Source: Alistipes sp.
Lineage (GTDB): Bacteria > Bacteroidota > Bacteroidia > Bacteroidales > Rikenellaceae
Assembly: GCA_017629985.1 (NCBI GenBank)
Contig: JAGBWD010000004.1
Coordinates: forward strand, 32,011 to 96,010
DNA length: 64,000 nucleotides
Reading direction: 5' to 3'
Each line of letters opens with the position of its first letter. Within the stretch, counting starts at the first letter, position 1. The position numbers were made by a program, and so were the translations under genes. The notes beneath the pieces were generated by a model, which was not told where the DNA came from, made no database searches, and was given only the letters and a program-made list of their open reading frames with translations. Positions 17,617-27,551 of the stretch are shown piece after piece.

Positions 17617-20187
17617 TTAATTTCCTCGTTTAAGCTTACCCAATCTCATAACTATAGAGGTCTGACTCCTACCCATTTTTTCTGCAATATATTTCACGCT
17701 CTTTCCTTCCGAATATAAATCTAATAAAAGTCTATCTTCTCCTCTTGTCCATTTTTTGTTTGCATTAGGATGCTTAATATAACTCTTCTCCGTAACCTTT
17801 TCAGGATGCAAAAACTCATCAACAAATAGAGATGGAATACGTTTATCATACATCACGAGAGTTTTAACCTTGGCTCTCGTGATTGCCACATAGAATAATC
17901 GGCGCTCTTCTCCGTATGGGAATTGGTCGCTTTTTGTTAAAACATAGTTTAGCGTAGGGTCGTCACTAACAAGAGATGGAAAACCATATGTATCCTTATT
18001 GCACTGCAATAGAATTACATAATCCGCTTCAAGTCCTTTTGATTTATGCACTGTTAAAAACTCAATTTTCCTACTACCTATTACGTAATAGAATTGATTT
18101 CCCTCCTTTATGGATTTAAATGTAAATGAGAGATAATAATCGTCAAAAGAGTAGCGACCCAATAAAAATATTGACTTGTCTAACGGAATAGAAGCAACAA
18201 GTTGTTCTACTATACTACAGTAATTTTGCCTATCGTATGGATAAAATTCCAGTCCTGTCTTCATGGCAGGATTAAATGAGTGTATGCACTTCTGTATTTG
18301 AGCCTTATTACGCTGAATAAAACGAGATGACAGAGAGACTAATGGCTCTCCAAATCTATATGTCGTTTCTATTTTATTAATTTCAGTTGCACCAAAATAT
18401 TCTGAGAATTGGTTGAATAGCGCCATATCGCTACCAGAGAAACGATATATAGACTGCCAATCGTCACCTACACAATACAATTTTGCATAGGTCTTTCCCT
18501 CTCGTAATGCTTTTAGAAAGTTATAGCGATCAATGGATATATCTTGAAACTCATCAACAATAATATAATCATACTCCACTGGATGCGAAGTACGGCATAT
18601 TTCTGTAGCTTGAAGAATAGCATCCGTAAAATCTATCTGACAACTATCGTTTAAAGCCTTTAAATAACAGTCATATACGGGCTGAAAAATGTTCTTTATG
18701 ATAAATACACTTCTTTGGTCGTCCACATCTTTAGCTTGTTGTAAAATCTCTTTGATAGATTTACAACTTGATTTCACCAATGTCACAAAAGTGACTATAA
18801 GACGTATAAACGCCTTTTCCTGTCTACTATTTTTTGGTAAAAGCAAGTTATATAACTCTTCATCTGTTCTTTCTATAATTGGAACCCCAGCGTCACTTAG
18901 TAATTTTCGCAGTTTTTCTTTCACATCAGCATATCGAAAATCTGCACTTGATGTTACCAACAGCTCTGTACCAAACTTCTCATGGGCTGCTTTTTTCCAA
19001 GTAATGCCATCATTATATCTCTTATTCGCCTCCTCATATGTCATATTTTTATCCTTGGCAAACCATTCAGGAACAAGGCCTTGCTCATCAATACCAAAAT
19101 GCTCTAAATAGATGCGCTTTGTTTCTCCTTTATGGTCAAAATATATAGAAAAATCAGGACGATATTGCGAATACATTTCATCAGCTAATGGATATTCATA
19201 TGGCTCTTCATACCTAAAATTTACACCGAGAGATGATAAAACAAAACATATTTTCTGTTCTTGTGCACTCCTCACAAATACAGCCTTTCCATCCATATCT
19301 GGAAGCAAAGCTTTAAATTGCTTACTCTTTGATTCTGACAGTTGTTCGCGTTTCTCTTGCTCAAGTCTTTCCTGTTCCGTTTCATTTGCTTGAAAATCTA
19401 CAAAATACTCCACAATACTCTTCCCAATAGATGACTTATCTAACAATTTATGATAAATATCTATAAATACGGCATCAGTGCTATCACAAATAGATGGCTT
19501 TACACCTGTTGCTTTTGCAATGATGTCAATAGCTAATTTATGAAATGTATAACCTTTCAAGCCATTGGCATTCATTCTCTCTGTAAGTTCTAAAGCTGCT
19601 TTATTTGTATAACTAATTAAAAGTATTCTTTCAGGTGATACTCCTTTAACCTCCGTTAGATACTTTACCTTTCCAATAATAGAGGACGTTTTTCCACTAC
19701 CAGCACTACTAACTACCAAACAATTATCCTCTTCAGAAACAATTGAGCGTCTCTGTTGTCTATCCAAAGGATACTTCAAACAATGATCAAAAAAATCCCT
19801 ATTCTTATCTAGTAGTAGAGCTATAACTCTATCATTATGCTGCTTAACATATGTATTGATTGCCGCAAAATCATTTATAAAATTACAGACAATATCGGAG
19901 GGGGCAATCTTGAATATTTTCAGCTTTCTAACAAGCAAATTTGCCTCCTTATAATATGGTGAATAATGACTAATGAAGTCTTGAACTTGTGCTGCAGATA
20001 CTATTTCTCCATTAAAACTTTTTTCAAAATCTGTTTGAATATCAATATTAGCTGATATATTTTTGGAACAACTAGAATATGGAGATATTTGCGATATTTT
20101 TTTGCTAAACTTTTTAGATGTACTTTTTAGATGCGCTCTCAAAGCAAGTATCATTATTACGATAGCACAAATTACAACAAAAAACAT
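17617..20187 (-). CDS. Superfamily 1 (UvrD/HelD-like) helicase with nuclease-like insertion and C-terminal DNA-binding domain
   Basis: 856 residues. An N-terminal membrane segment (1-17) precedes a helical part. Walker A is SAGSGKTSS (about 163-168), followed by GLKGYTFHKLA. An insertion (about 270-420) contains RPDFSIYF and IYLEHFGID, which resemble the acidic motifs of PD-(D/E)XK nucleases. Motif II is IIVDEFQD (about 544), and later motifs include WQSIYRF, TVHKSKGLEAD and YVAITRAK. The last 50 residues hold a Myb/HTH-like domain (WTRGEDRLLLDLY...IAEKMGRS). It probably unwinds and perhaps cuts DNA. The gene is more A/T rich than its neighbours and abuts a tRNA, consistent with acquisition. 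Cellular role unknown. Confidence 0.82.
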   Translation of the reverse strand: MFFVVICAIVIMILALRAHLKSTSKKFSKKISQISPYSSCSKNISANIDIQTDFEKSFNGEIVSAAQVQDFISHYSPYYKEANLLVRKLKIFKIAPSDIVCNFINDFAAINTYVKQHNDRVIALLLDKNRDFFDHCLKYPLDRQQRRSIVSEEDNCLVVSSAGSGKTSSIIGKVKYLTEVKGVSPERILLISYTNKAALELTERMNANGLKGYTFHKLAIDIIAKATGVKPSICDSTDAVFIDIYHKLLDKSSIGKSIVEYFVDFQANETEQERLEQEKREQLSESKSKQFKALLPDMDGKAVFVRSAQEQKICFVLSSLGVNFRYEEPYEYPLADEMYSQYRPDFSIYFDHKGETKRIYLEHFGIDEQGLVPEWFAKDKNMTYEEANKRYNDGITWKKAAHEKFGTELLVTSSADFRYADVKEKLRKLLSDAGVPIIERTDEELYNLLLPKNSRQEKAFIRLIVTFVTLVKSSCKSIKEILQQAKDVDDQRSVFIIKNIFQPVYDCYLKALNDSCQIDFTDAILQATEICRTSHPVEYDYIIVDEFQDISIDRYNFLKALREGKTYAKLYCVGDDWQSIYRFSGSDMALFNQFSEYFGATEINKIETTYRFGEPLVSLSSRFIQRNKAQIQKCIHSFNPAMKTGLEFYPYDRQNYCSIVEQLVASIPLDKSIFLLGRYSFDDYYLSFTFKSIKEGNQFYYVIGSRKIEFLTVHKSKGLEADYVILLQCNKDTYGFPSLVSDDPTLNYVLTKSDQFPYGEERRLFYVAITRAKVKTLVMYDKRIPSLFVDEFLHPEKVTEKSYIKHPNANKKWTRGEDRLLLDLYSEGKSVKYIAEKMGRSQTSIVMRLGKLKRGN

Positions 20188-20207
20188 GGCTTATTGGGCT
20201 TATTGGT

Positions 20208-20215
20208 CAAAATTA
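20208..20215 (-). promoter_or_regulatory. Promoter -7 box of the helicase gene
   Basis: TAATTTTG on the minus strand, 20 bp before the helicase ATG and just downstream of the tRNA-fMet terminator. A TTTG sits 21 bp upstream, inside the terminator stem. Confidence 0.5.
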
Positions 20216-20217
20216 GT

Positions 20218-20258
20218 ACATAAAAAAAGAAAAGGACAAATCTTGCGACTTGTCCTCT
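20218..20258 (-). terminator. Terminator of tRNA-fMet
   Basis: Minus-strand hairpin GGACAAGTCGCAAGATTTGTCC followed by TTTTCTTTTTTT. Confidence 0.9.
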
Positions 20259-20262
20259 TTAG

Positions 20263-20335
20263 TAGCGGGGGGAGGACTCGAACCTCCGACCTCCGGGTTA
20301 TGAGCCCGACGAGCTGCCAACTGCTCTACCCCGCG
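20263..20335 (-). tRNA. Initiator tRNA-Met (CAT)
   Basis: 73 nt on the minus strand. The acceptor stem has a C1 x U72 mismatch, and the anticodon stem carries three G-C pairs around CTCATAA; both are hallmarks of initiator tRNA. The T loop TTCGAGT and discriminator A are normal. CCA is not encoded. Confidence 0.93.
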
Positions 20336-20380
20336 ATGTATCGTTAAATGGCGTATGCCGTTTTTCATTAATTGCGAGTG

Positions 20381-20412
20381 CAAAGATAATACAAATATCC
20401 TAACACTCCAAA
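20381..20412 (-). promoter_or_regulatory. Promoter of tRNA-fMet
   Basis: Minus-strand -7 box TATCTTTG (20381-20388) and -33 TTTG (20409-20412), spaced by 20 bp. Confidence 0.7.
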
Positions 20413-20617
20413 TAATTATTTAAAAATTTCAATATTTCTTTTATCGCAAATTTGTTAAGTCTCTTTATTTCAAGCTATTAACATTTCTAAAACCGAGTCT
20501 TATATCTGATATTTCATGTCACAATCTCCAAATATCACACACAGCTGGGGAGGCGGCGATAATGGTACGCATCCAGCCCACAGTCATTGGTATACTACTG
20601 ATACACACATTATCGCA
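20413..20617. other. Gap between divergent promoters, no gene seen
   Basis: A/T-rich DNA between the tRNA-fMet promoter and that of the lipoprotein operon. Short open frames exist, but none has a credible start or protein-like content. Confidence 0.5.
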
Positions 20618-20649
20618 TTTGCAACTTTACGATATTTTACATATATTTG
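20618..20649 (+). promoter_or_regulatory. Promoter of the eight-gene lipoprotein operon
   Basis: -33 TTTG (20618-20621) and -7 TATATTTG (20642-20649) with 20 bp between, the ideal Bacteroidota layout. It places a leader of about 45 nt before the first gene. Confidence 0.75.
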
Positions 20650-20700
20650 TGCGTTATATACTAACATAAGTATATCCTTTTGGAAATATATCATAACATC

Positions 20701-21600
20701 ATGAATATAAAACATTTATTAATTTTAGGCATCGCACTCGTTGCATTTGCCTGCAAAGCCGACAAGCCTGCTATGGAGAAGGGCGACCTCGATGGTCAGG
20801 TGGTTGTTAGCTTCTCCGAAGATAGCTATAACTTTGGAGTCATCGACTCCGAGGAGTGGTTTGAGATTCCCATATCGACCAAAAAGGCCTTAAACAGCAC
20901 CAAGAGTTTTGGTGTGGAGGTTATAGCATCGGAGAGCAGCGCGGTGGAGGATTATCACTTCGTAATGGAGTCACACACCGTGACAATAGCGGAGGGAACA
21001 CGAAAAGCGGCACTACGCATAAAGGGTCTTCACGAGGCCATAGCTCCTGGGCAGGTGCTACGACTAAAGCTTCAGCTCGTAAACGATGGGCAGGAGGAGG
21101 TTGCAGAGAGCATTATCACCCTTCAGCGTTGCTGTGTATTTGACATCAACAACTTCTCGGGCTACGCCATTCTCACCTCTACATGGTCGTTGGAGTATAT
21201 GAACACACAGTCGCGCCTTGTACACACCCACCCCGACAAGGATGAGAGCGATGTGGTGGTCATCGAGGATATGTTTTATGAGAACTACGACATTCGCGTA
21301 AAGCTCCACACCGAGGATCGCCTAAACCCTATCGCCGAGCTTTGCGGCCCACAGGTTTTGGGAAGTACAGGAGAGGCCTTTGGCACCATATACGGCAATG
21401 GCAAGCTCATGGTAGATCGTCCTATCGAGATGGAGGGTCTAGCTGCTGCCGGGGCATCATATTATAGCACGTGTGAGAACTTTTTGTTCATCTATACAGG
21501 AATGTATGTCGAGGAGGTTGGCGTTGTTGGCAACTTTGTAAATATCCTTGAGTGGATATCTGACGAGGAGGCAGAACGCATCATGCGCGAAGGTTTCTAG
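20701..21600 (+). CDS. Lipoprotein with Calx-beta/DUF1735-like N-terminal domain
   Basis: 299 residues from the ATG at 20701; a longer frame from 20680 would put the signal peptide out of place. The lipobox VAFAC is followed by KADK, a surface-export-like context. Residues about 35-140 look like the immunoglobulin-type domain found at the start of many Bacteroidota surface lipoproteins (VSFSEDSYNFG ... TVTIAEGT ... LRLKLQLV). The rest is an unrecognised beta-rich part. First gene of the operon. Confidence 0.7.
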   Translation: MNIKHLLILGIALVAFACKADKPAMEKGDLDGQVVVSFSEDSYNFGVIDSEEWFEIPISTKKALNSTKSFGVEVIASESSAVEDYHFVMESHTVTIAEGTRKAALRIKGLHEAIAPGQVLRLKLQLVNDGQEEVAESIITLQRCCVFDINNFSGYAILTSTWSLEYMNTQSRLVHTHPDKDESDVVVIEDMFYENYDIRVKLHTEDRLNPIAELCGPQVLGSTGEAFGTIYGNGKLMVDRPIEMEGLAAAGASYYSTCENFLFIYTGMYVEEVGVVGNFVNILEWISDEEAERIMREGF

Positions 21601-21613
21601 AAAATAATTGTTT

Positions 21614-23224
21614 ATGAGAGCATTACTAAATATCCGTAGCATCATGGTTACTGCGATGATTATTGTCATTGCAGGAGTAACCTCATGCCAGAAGGAGGCT
21701 TCAGCTAGCCTCCCCACACTATCATCCATAGAGTGCAAATCTGGCGACCGCCCCGCCATATCCTTTACTATCGACTCCGACTGGCATCTCTCATCTGATG
21801 CGTTGTGGTGTACGTTTATCACCTCAAGTGGCACACTTCAGGAGATGACAGGTCATAGTGGTAAACACACCGTCACCCTTAAGATTACCGATGAGAATTG
21901 TCGTGGTGAGTGGAGCGTTGCTAACATCACGATAAAGTCCAAGGGCAAGAGCGAGCGTCTTGTAGAGGTAAGACGCGCACCCAGCGAGCTATACATAGAG
22001 CTTTTTGACACTAACAACGCACCCATTGAGGCCTTTGAGATAGGCTATGACGAGTATATCTCTACACGCCTAGAGAGCAACTTCCGTTATGCGGCTATCG
22101 AATTTCCAGAGTGGGTAGAGATAGCACACATGAGCGACAATGGCACTATTGAGGTTGGCAACTACATTGTTGGCGCTCCTGGGGAGAGTACAGAGATTAT
22201 GATGCGCATCGTGGCTGATGGTCAGCGTGAGCGTTTCCCTCTCACTGCCGAGGATGGATACACCATAACCCTCTCGGATCATGCTATGAACCATACCATA
22301 GAGTTCCCCATCACCTACGCAGGTATGGGTGCCGACAAGCTATCCTACAAAGGCCCCACAGATAACTACTTCGGCTGGGAGGTATCACTCGATGGCAAGA
22401 CTTTCCGACAGACAGATCCTGCAGATGGTAGCACAACGACTTTCAGCGACTACCTTCAGTACAACATCACTGCGCAAAACAACGACTACGGAATTCTCTT
22501 CTTCGAGAAGATTCTGGAGCGAGGTGTTCCAACATACAACTATATCCCTGCTACTGATGACAAGGATAAGTATGGATGGATTGAGTTCGAGAAGGAGGCT
22601 ATGACTCTTCGCGTTGAGGAGTATGCTGGTGATATTCCACGCTTCGGTATAGTTATGGCCCTTCCACGCCAGACATACGACACGCTTACCACATCTTCGG
22701 TTGATGATATCTTCGATGTTGATACATCTTCGGGCGTTGAGATTCCTTGTGTCAGCGACAGCTACGCAGAGTATATCCTTGCCGAGTTTACGCAGATGGA
22801 CTTCACCGAGAGGGGCGCCTACGAGGGTATGTATGCCTACCACTCGCTAACAATTCTGGAAATCTTCTGCAAGCCATATAACGACATGGCACTAATGGAG
22901 AAGTATGGCTGTGAGGAGATCTTTATCTGCGACTTTGTCAATCCTGTAGCGGGTAAGGAGCCAGGTATCATCGTTGATCCACGCATCGAGAATTGGAGTA
23001 CCGAAACATACGACTTGGCTATTGCTGGTGCAGAGGTATGGCACGGCGATAAGCAGCTCAAGATGAGCGAGAATGAGTACTACATCGGCGAAAATAAGGA
23101 TGAGGTGCTAGCTATGCAGCTTTATGGTCCAAAGGGTGGATGGAACAACACAAATGTAGTTATTCTATTCAAAGTTAATGGCGAGATAAAGAAGGTGTTA
23201 GTTGTAACACCCCCAACTCTATAA
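21614..23224 (+). CDS. Large lipoprotein with BACON-like domain
   Basis: 536 residues from ATG 21614 (a TTG six bases earlier is possible). The lipobox VTSC is followed by QKEAS. The region after it (about 30-125) has the spacing of BACON domains (ISFTIDSDWHLSSDALWC ... VEVRRAP), a fold associated with carbohydrate or mucin contact. The remaining 400 residues are not recognised. It lies 13 bp after its neighbour. Confidence 0.68.
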   Translation: MRALLNIRSIMVTAMIIVIAGVTSCQKEASASLPTLSSIECKSGDRPAISFTIDSDWHLSSDALWCTFITSSGTLQEMTGHSGKHTVTLKITDENCRGEWSVANITIKSKGKSERLVEVRRAPSELYIELFDTNNAPIEAFEIGYDEYISTRLESNFRYAAIEFPEWVEIAHMSDNGTIEVGNYIVGAPGESTEIMMRIVADGQRERFPLTAEDGYTITLSDHAMNHTIEFPITYAGMGADKLSYKGPTDNYFGWEVSLDGKTFRQTDPADGSTTTFSDYLQYNITAQNNDYGILFFEKILERGVPTYNYIPATDDKDKYGWIEFEKEAMTLRVEEYAGDIPRFGIVMALPRQTYDTLTTSSVDDIFDVDTSSGVEIPCVSDSYAEYILAEFTQMDFTERGAYEGMYAYHSLTILEIFCKPYNDMALMEKYGCEEIFICDFVNPVAGKEPGIIVDPRIENWSTETYDLAIAGAEVWHGDKQLKMSENEYYIGENKDEVLAMQLYGPKGGWNNTNVVILFKVNGEIKKVLVVTPPTL

Positions 23225-23237
23225 TAAATAAACGATT

Positions 23238-25862
23238 ATGCGACACAGACTATTATATATTTTTAGCACTATATTCACCATAGCCGTCATCTCACTCGCT
23301 GGCTGCAAGAGGGAAAGTGTAGACGAGGTAAGTCTCGATGCAGAGTATGGCTATGTGCAGTTCCGCCTAGTAAAGGAGGGACACGCCGAGGAGCAGAGCC
23401 GTGCCACAGATGCTCTAGAGTGGCTCGTGGAGGCTCACAAGGTTACCGTTGTTATGCAGCGTGATGGCTCTACAATCACGCAGACACTGCCTCTATCGAG
23501 CTACGACACACAGACGGCAGAGTGGGGACTACAGAGCGAGAAGCTACGCCTTATCACAGGTAGCTACAACATCATCGGCTACTACATCTACGACAACCTT
23601 GACAATAAGATTCTCACGGGAGGCTCTGCGGGAGAGTTTACTGTTACGGCTGGTGGCTTGGAGATAAAGAAGATAGGTGTTGCTACGGTGGAACGTGGCA
23701 TCATAGGTTTCACACTCTCAAAGCTATTCCCCGAGACACGCTACGAGGCCGAGGGAGGCTATCCCTTTGAGAATATCAAGGCTGTAGACATCACCGTAAA
23801 GAACCTCTTTACTCGCGTGACAACCACCTTCAAGGCTATGGCTACAGAGTATCACGAAACCTTCATAGATGGTTCGTACAACGAGGAGCTCTATGAGCGT
23901 AATGGCTACACTGCATACATGAGCTGTTTAACACAACACTGGCTCGAAGCTGGCAACTACATTATCACAGGCTACAACACATACTCCGATGCCTCGGGTA
24001 AGAATCGCATCGAGAGAGCAACAATAGAGGATCTAGAGGTTAAGTTCACAATTCAGGATAACGCTACTACAATAGTCGATGTTCCGGTGATACTCTCTAC
24101 CACCTCGGAGCGCATCAAGGATTATGAGGCGCTCTACGACATCTGGATTGCCCTAGATGGCCCTAACTGGACCTTTCATGGCGAGGAGTATAAGTCGGGA
24201 ACAAACTGGGACTTCAACAAGGATATAGATATGTGGGGTGTGCAGCCCGGTGTGACCATCAATGGCGAAGGTCGTGTTGTGGGTATTAACATCGCAGGCT
24301 TTGGCGCCAAGGGCTTTATCCCAGAGGCCATAGGCCAGCTCACCGAGCTACAAACACTCTACCTTGGTAACCACAACGAGCTTATCGGCGGCTACAGCGA
24401 CACCTCTAGTCGTATAAGCGCCATGGACTACCATGATAGAGTCCTCAAGCGTGATGCTCGTGCAGAGCTATCCCCCGAGCTACAACAGCTCCACATGAGC
24501 AAGGCCGAGATTGAGGCACTACACAAGCCACAACAGATGGATGTTGCATTTGGCAACCTTACAAATGGCATCACAGGAATTTCACGCGCCATGATGCGCC
24601 TCACAAAACTTGAGCAGTTCTTCGTTGCCAACTCCCCTATCACTGCCGACAAGTTCTTCGTAGCTGTGGATGAGTCATCACCATATTATGAGGAGCAGGC
24701 ATCGTGGGATTGGGCAAACTTTGAGCTACTCATGGATGTAGAGATTTACAACTGTCCAAACCTCGATAGACTCCCTACGGAGTTCTTGGCAGGTGTACCA
24801 AAGCTGCAGACTCTGAACGTAGCTGTCAATTATGGTATCTCGGGCGAGCAGCTTAAGAGCGACTGGGAGGCTATCATCGATGGCGAGTCGGGTGACGACA
24901 TCCAGATTCTCTACTTGAGCTTCAACAACCTTCGTGAGACACCATCTCACGAATATATGAAGCGCATGACAAAGATAGGATACCTCGATTGCACCAACAA
25001 CAAACTCGAAAAGGTATACTCCCTCGGCAAGGAGATTGCCCCTACATCTGTACTCTTTGACAACAATAACATATCGGAGATTATCATCCCCGAGGGTGAT
25101 TACTTCTGTGGCTTGAGTCAGCTGGAGACCTTCTCATGCTCAAACAATCGTCTAACGAAATTGCCAGACCTCTTCTCGGCACGCTCGGTATACACTATGC
25201 TTACCGCAGACTTCTCATCTAACCGCATCACAGAGCTTGAGAATGGCGAGTTGTGGCGTGGCATAAATACCGAGACCCTCAACCTCGCGGATAACCGCCT
25301 TACAACATTCCCCTCGCACCTGCTCGACTCTGGCTCAAACATCCAGATACTTATGTTAAGCTCCAACGGCATGCGTACCCTTAACGAGGGTGATCTCAAA
25401 GGCCCAAAGAGCGAGGCTATTGTAACTCTAGATTTGAGCTTTAACCGTCTGCAGGAGCTTCCCGAGAGCGACTTCTCGAGCGAGAACCTCCCATACCTCT
25501 ATGGTATTGACATCTCGAGCAACGCTCTTGACAAATTCCCACGAAGCCTCCTCACGATTGAGGATATGACCGTCATAAGCATCCGCCAGCAGCGTGATGA
25601 CAACGGTGACCGCACACTGCGCGACTGGCCAACAGGCATTGGCAACCACCCAACGATGGCAGCGCTATATATTGGCTCTAACGACCTTGGTGTTATTGAT
25701 GATGTCATCTCGCCAAACATCCTACTCTTCGAGATTAAGGATAACCCCAATATCTCTATAGACCTATCTAATGTCTGCCCATATATCGAGATGGGATACT
25801 ACGAGTTGGTCTACGACTCATCACAGAATATACGCGGATGTGACGCGCTTAACCTCGATTAA
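23238..25862 (+). CDS. Leucine-rich-repeat lipoprotein with DUF4458-like N-terminal domain
   Basis: 874 residues. A lipobox (SLAGC) is followed by KRES. Residues about 35-290 form a beta-rich domain of the DUF4458 type found ahead of LRRs in Bacteroides. From about 290 onward there are irregular leucine-rich repeats (for example TLNLADNRLTTFPSHLLD, LDLSFNRLQELPESDF). These are longer and less regular than the BspA-type repeats at 5.4-6.3 kb, and resemble receptor-type LRRs. Probably a cell-surface binding protein. DUF4458 is from memory of domain order. Confidence 0.78.
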   Translation: MRHRLLYIFSTIFTIAVISLAGCKRESVDEVSLDAEYGYVQFRLVKEGHAEEQSRATDALEWLVEAHKVTVVMQRDGSTITQTLPLSSYDTQTAEWGLQSEKLRLITGSYNIIGYYIYDNLDNKILTGGSAGEFTVTAGGLEIKKIGVATVERGIIGFTLSKLFPETRYEAEGGYPFENIKAVDITVKNLFTRVTTTFKAMATEYHETFIDGSYNEELYERNGYTAYMSCLTQHWLEAGNYIITGYNTYSDASGKNRIERATIEDLEVKFTIQDNATTIVDVPVILSTTSERIKDYEALYDIWIALDGPNWTFHGEEYKSGTNWDFNKDIDMWGVQPGVTINGEGRVVGINIAGFGAKGFIPEAIGQLTELQTLYLGNHNELIGGYSDTSSRISAMDYHDRVLKRDARAELSPELQQLHMSKAEIEALHKPQQMDVAFGNLTNGITGISRAMMRLTKLEQFFVANSPITADKFFVAVDESSPYYEEQASWDWANFELLMDVEIYNCPNLDRLPTEFLAGVPKLQTLNVAVNYGISGEQLKSDWEAIIDGESGDDIQILYLSFNNLRETPSHEYMKRMTKIGYLDCTNNKLEKVYSLGKEIAPTSVLFDNNNISEIIIPEGDYFCGLSQLETFSCSNNRLTKLPDLFSARSVYTMLTADFSSNRITELENGELWRGINTETLNLADNRLTTFPSHLLDSGSNIQILMLSSNGMRTLNEGDLKGPKSEAIVTLDLSFNRLQELPESDFSSENLPYLYGIDISSNALDKFPRSLLTIEDMTVISIRQQRDDNGDRTLRDWPTGIGNHPTMAALYIGSNDLGVIDDVISPNILLFEIKDNPNISIDLSNVCPYIEMGYYELVYDSSQNIRGCDALNLD

Positions 25863-25873
25863 ATCTAGTGAAT

Positions 25874-27532
25874 ATGAAGAAGTTATATATAATATTTAGT
25901 ATCGCTGCACTACTTGTTGTAGGCTGCAAGGAGGATGTCACCACCACGCCATCCATCGAGGGTTTTGAGAGTGACTGCACAGCCATAGAGGCAAAAGCTG
26001 AAGGTGGTGAGCATAACATCACCATTCGCTCCGATAGGGAGTGGACTGCACAGGCCGAGGTGCCATGGATTATGGTCTCTCCAGCAAATGGCCGTGGCGA
26101 GGTGCGCTGCATGGTGAAGATAGACTCCACACTTTTGAATGACCCTCGTGAGGCCAAGGTACGTTTTATGTCAAGTGGAGAGATTCTTCGCGAGATAGAT
26201 GTAACACAGCAAGGCTTCGCACGTGCCATAACTCCAGAGACAAACAGCGTGGAGATTGCCGCATCGGCGATACGCGCCGAACGCTGGGTGGAGCTGGAGG
26301 TTACTACAAATGTGGAGTTTGATGTGGAGAGCAGCGCAAACTGGTTGAGCGTAGATGACTACACCGTGACTCTCGACCGTGGCGCACGACCACGCTCTAC
26401 ACGTCTACACCTAGATTGGAAGATGAACTCCGACCCCGAGGTTCGTGAGGCAACGCTTACCCTAAAGCCAAAGAGTGGCGAGGAGCTTAACACCCCTGCT
26501 ACGATTACCATTCGTCAGGCTGCAGGACCTCTTATCGAGGATAACCGCCAGGGAGACTCACTCGCCGTAATAACCATCTACAACAAGATGGAGTGCTGGG
26601 GCGAGGGACAGATATACAGCTCGGAGAGCATGAAGAGCTGGAGCTGCCTACGTCTTTGGGAGGCTGATGATGCCACCCTGCCATGTGCCGAGGCTGTGGG
26701 ACGTGTTCGAGACTTGGACTTAAGCTTCTTCAACACCGAGGATGATATCCCTTCGGAGATTAAGCATCTTAAATACCTAGAGACACTATCGCTATATGGC
26801 AATGTCAATACCATGCTTAAGGATATAAACCTATGTCCAGAGGTCGCAACACTCGACTATCTCAAGGCGCTGCGTGTTGCCGCTATGGGTCTTGTGTCGC
26901 TACCCGACAACATCACAGAGCTTGGTGACACCCTCGAGGAGCTAGACCTAAACTCTAACAACCTAACATCCATACCCAAGGTTATCAATAGCGAGAACTT
27001 CCCTAATCTAAAATCGCTAGACATAACAGGTAACCGCCGTGCTACGGTGACGGACCTACGTGGCATCACCAACACCGCTGGTATATATATCAACATGGAT
27101 AATAGCAATGTCATACGCCGCCTATTCCTATGGGAGGGACTAGAGGAGTTGGCGCTATCGTATAACTACATCGAGGGCCACCTCCCAGAGTTTAGAGTTG
27201 GCGAGGAGGGAGTACGCGCATACGAGGCCGAGGATGTCATATCTCGCGGTGATACCCTAAACTGGGCAGTTGAGAATAGGCTACCACGCATCCTTCCTAA
27301 CATGCGTTCGTTGCGTATCAACCTCAACTTTATGACAGGAGAGCTACCACAGTGGCTTCTCTACCACCCTAACCTCATGGAGTGGGCGCCAGAGGTGTTG
27401 ATATACCCACAACAGGAGAAGAGCTTCAACAGCGAGGGTGAGGCTGTGGGCTTCAGCAACACTCCTACATCCATGGAGTATTACTTCGAGGCATACCCAC
27501 ACTACCGCTCATTATATGAATTTGAGGAGTAA
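25874..27532 (+). CDS. BACON-domain and LRR lipoprotein
   Basis: 552 residues from ATG 25874 (GTG at 25868 is possible). The lipobox LVVGC is followed by KEDV. Two BACON-type domains follow (about 28-115 and 120-215), each with a conserved Trp and a 'VTQQG/IRQAAG' end strand. The C-terminal half has leucine-rich repeats (LEELDLNSNNLTSIPKVI and related). Architecture parallels the previous gene, so the two may work together at the surface. It lies 11 bp after its neighbour. Confidence 0.8.
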   Translation: MKKLYIIFSIAALLVVGCKEDVTTTPSIEGFESDCTAIEAKAEGGEHNITIRSDREWTAQAEVPWIMVSPANGRGEVRCMVKIDSTLLNDPREAKVRFMSSGEILREIDVTQQGFARAITPETNSVEIAASAIRAERWVELEVTTNVEFDVESSANWLSVDDYTVTLDRGARPRSTRLHLDWKMNSDPEVREATLTLKPKSGEELNTPATITIRQAAGPLIEDNRQGDSLAVITIYNKMECWGEGQIYSSESMKSWSCLRLWEADDATLPCAEAVGRVRDLDLSFFNTEDDIPSEIKHLKYLETLSLYGNVNTMLKDINLCPEVATLDYLKALRVAAMGLVSLPDNITELGDTLEELDLNSNNLTSIPKVINSENFPNLKSLDITGNRRATVTDLRGITNTAGIYINMDNSNVIRRLFLWEGLEELALSYNYIEGHLPEFRVGEEGVRAYEAEDVISRGDTLNWAVENRLPRILPNMRSLRINLNFMTGELPQWLLYHPNLMEWAPEVLIYPQQEKSFNSEGEAVGFSNTPTSMEYYFEAYPHYRSLYEFEE

Positions 27533-27551
27533 TAACATAGCACTATAAACA

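Noticed and set aside
20516-20704. Short gene upstream of the lipoprotein operon
   Set aside because: The frame crosses the operon promoter, and its sequence is not protein-like.
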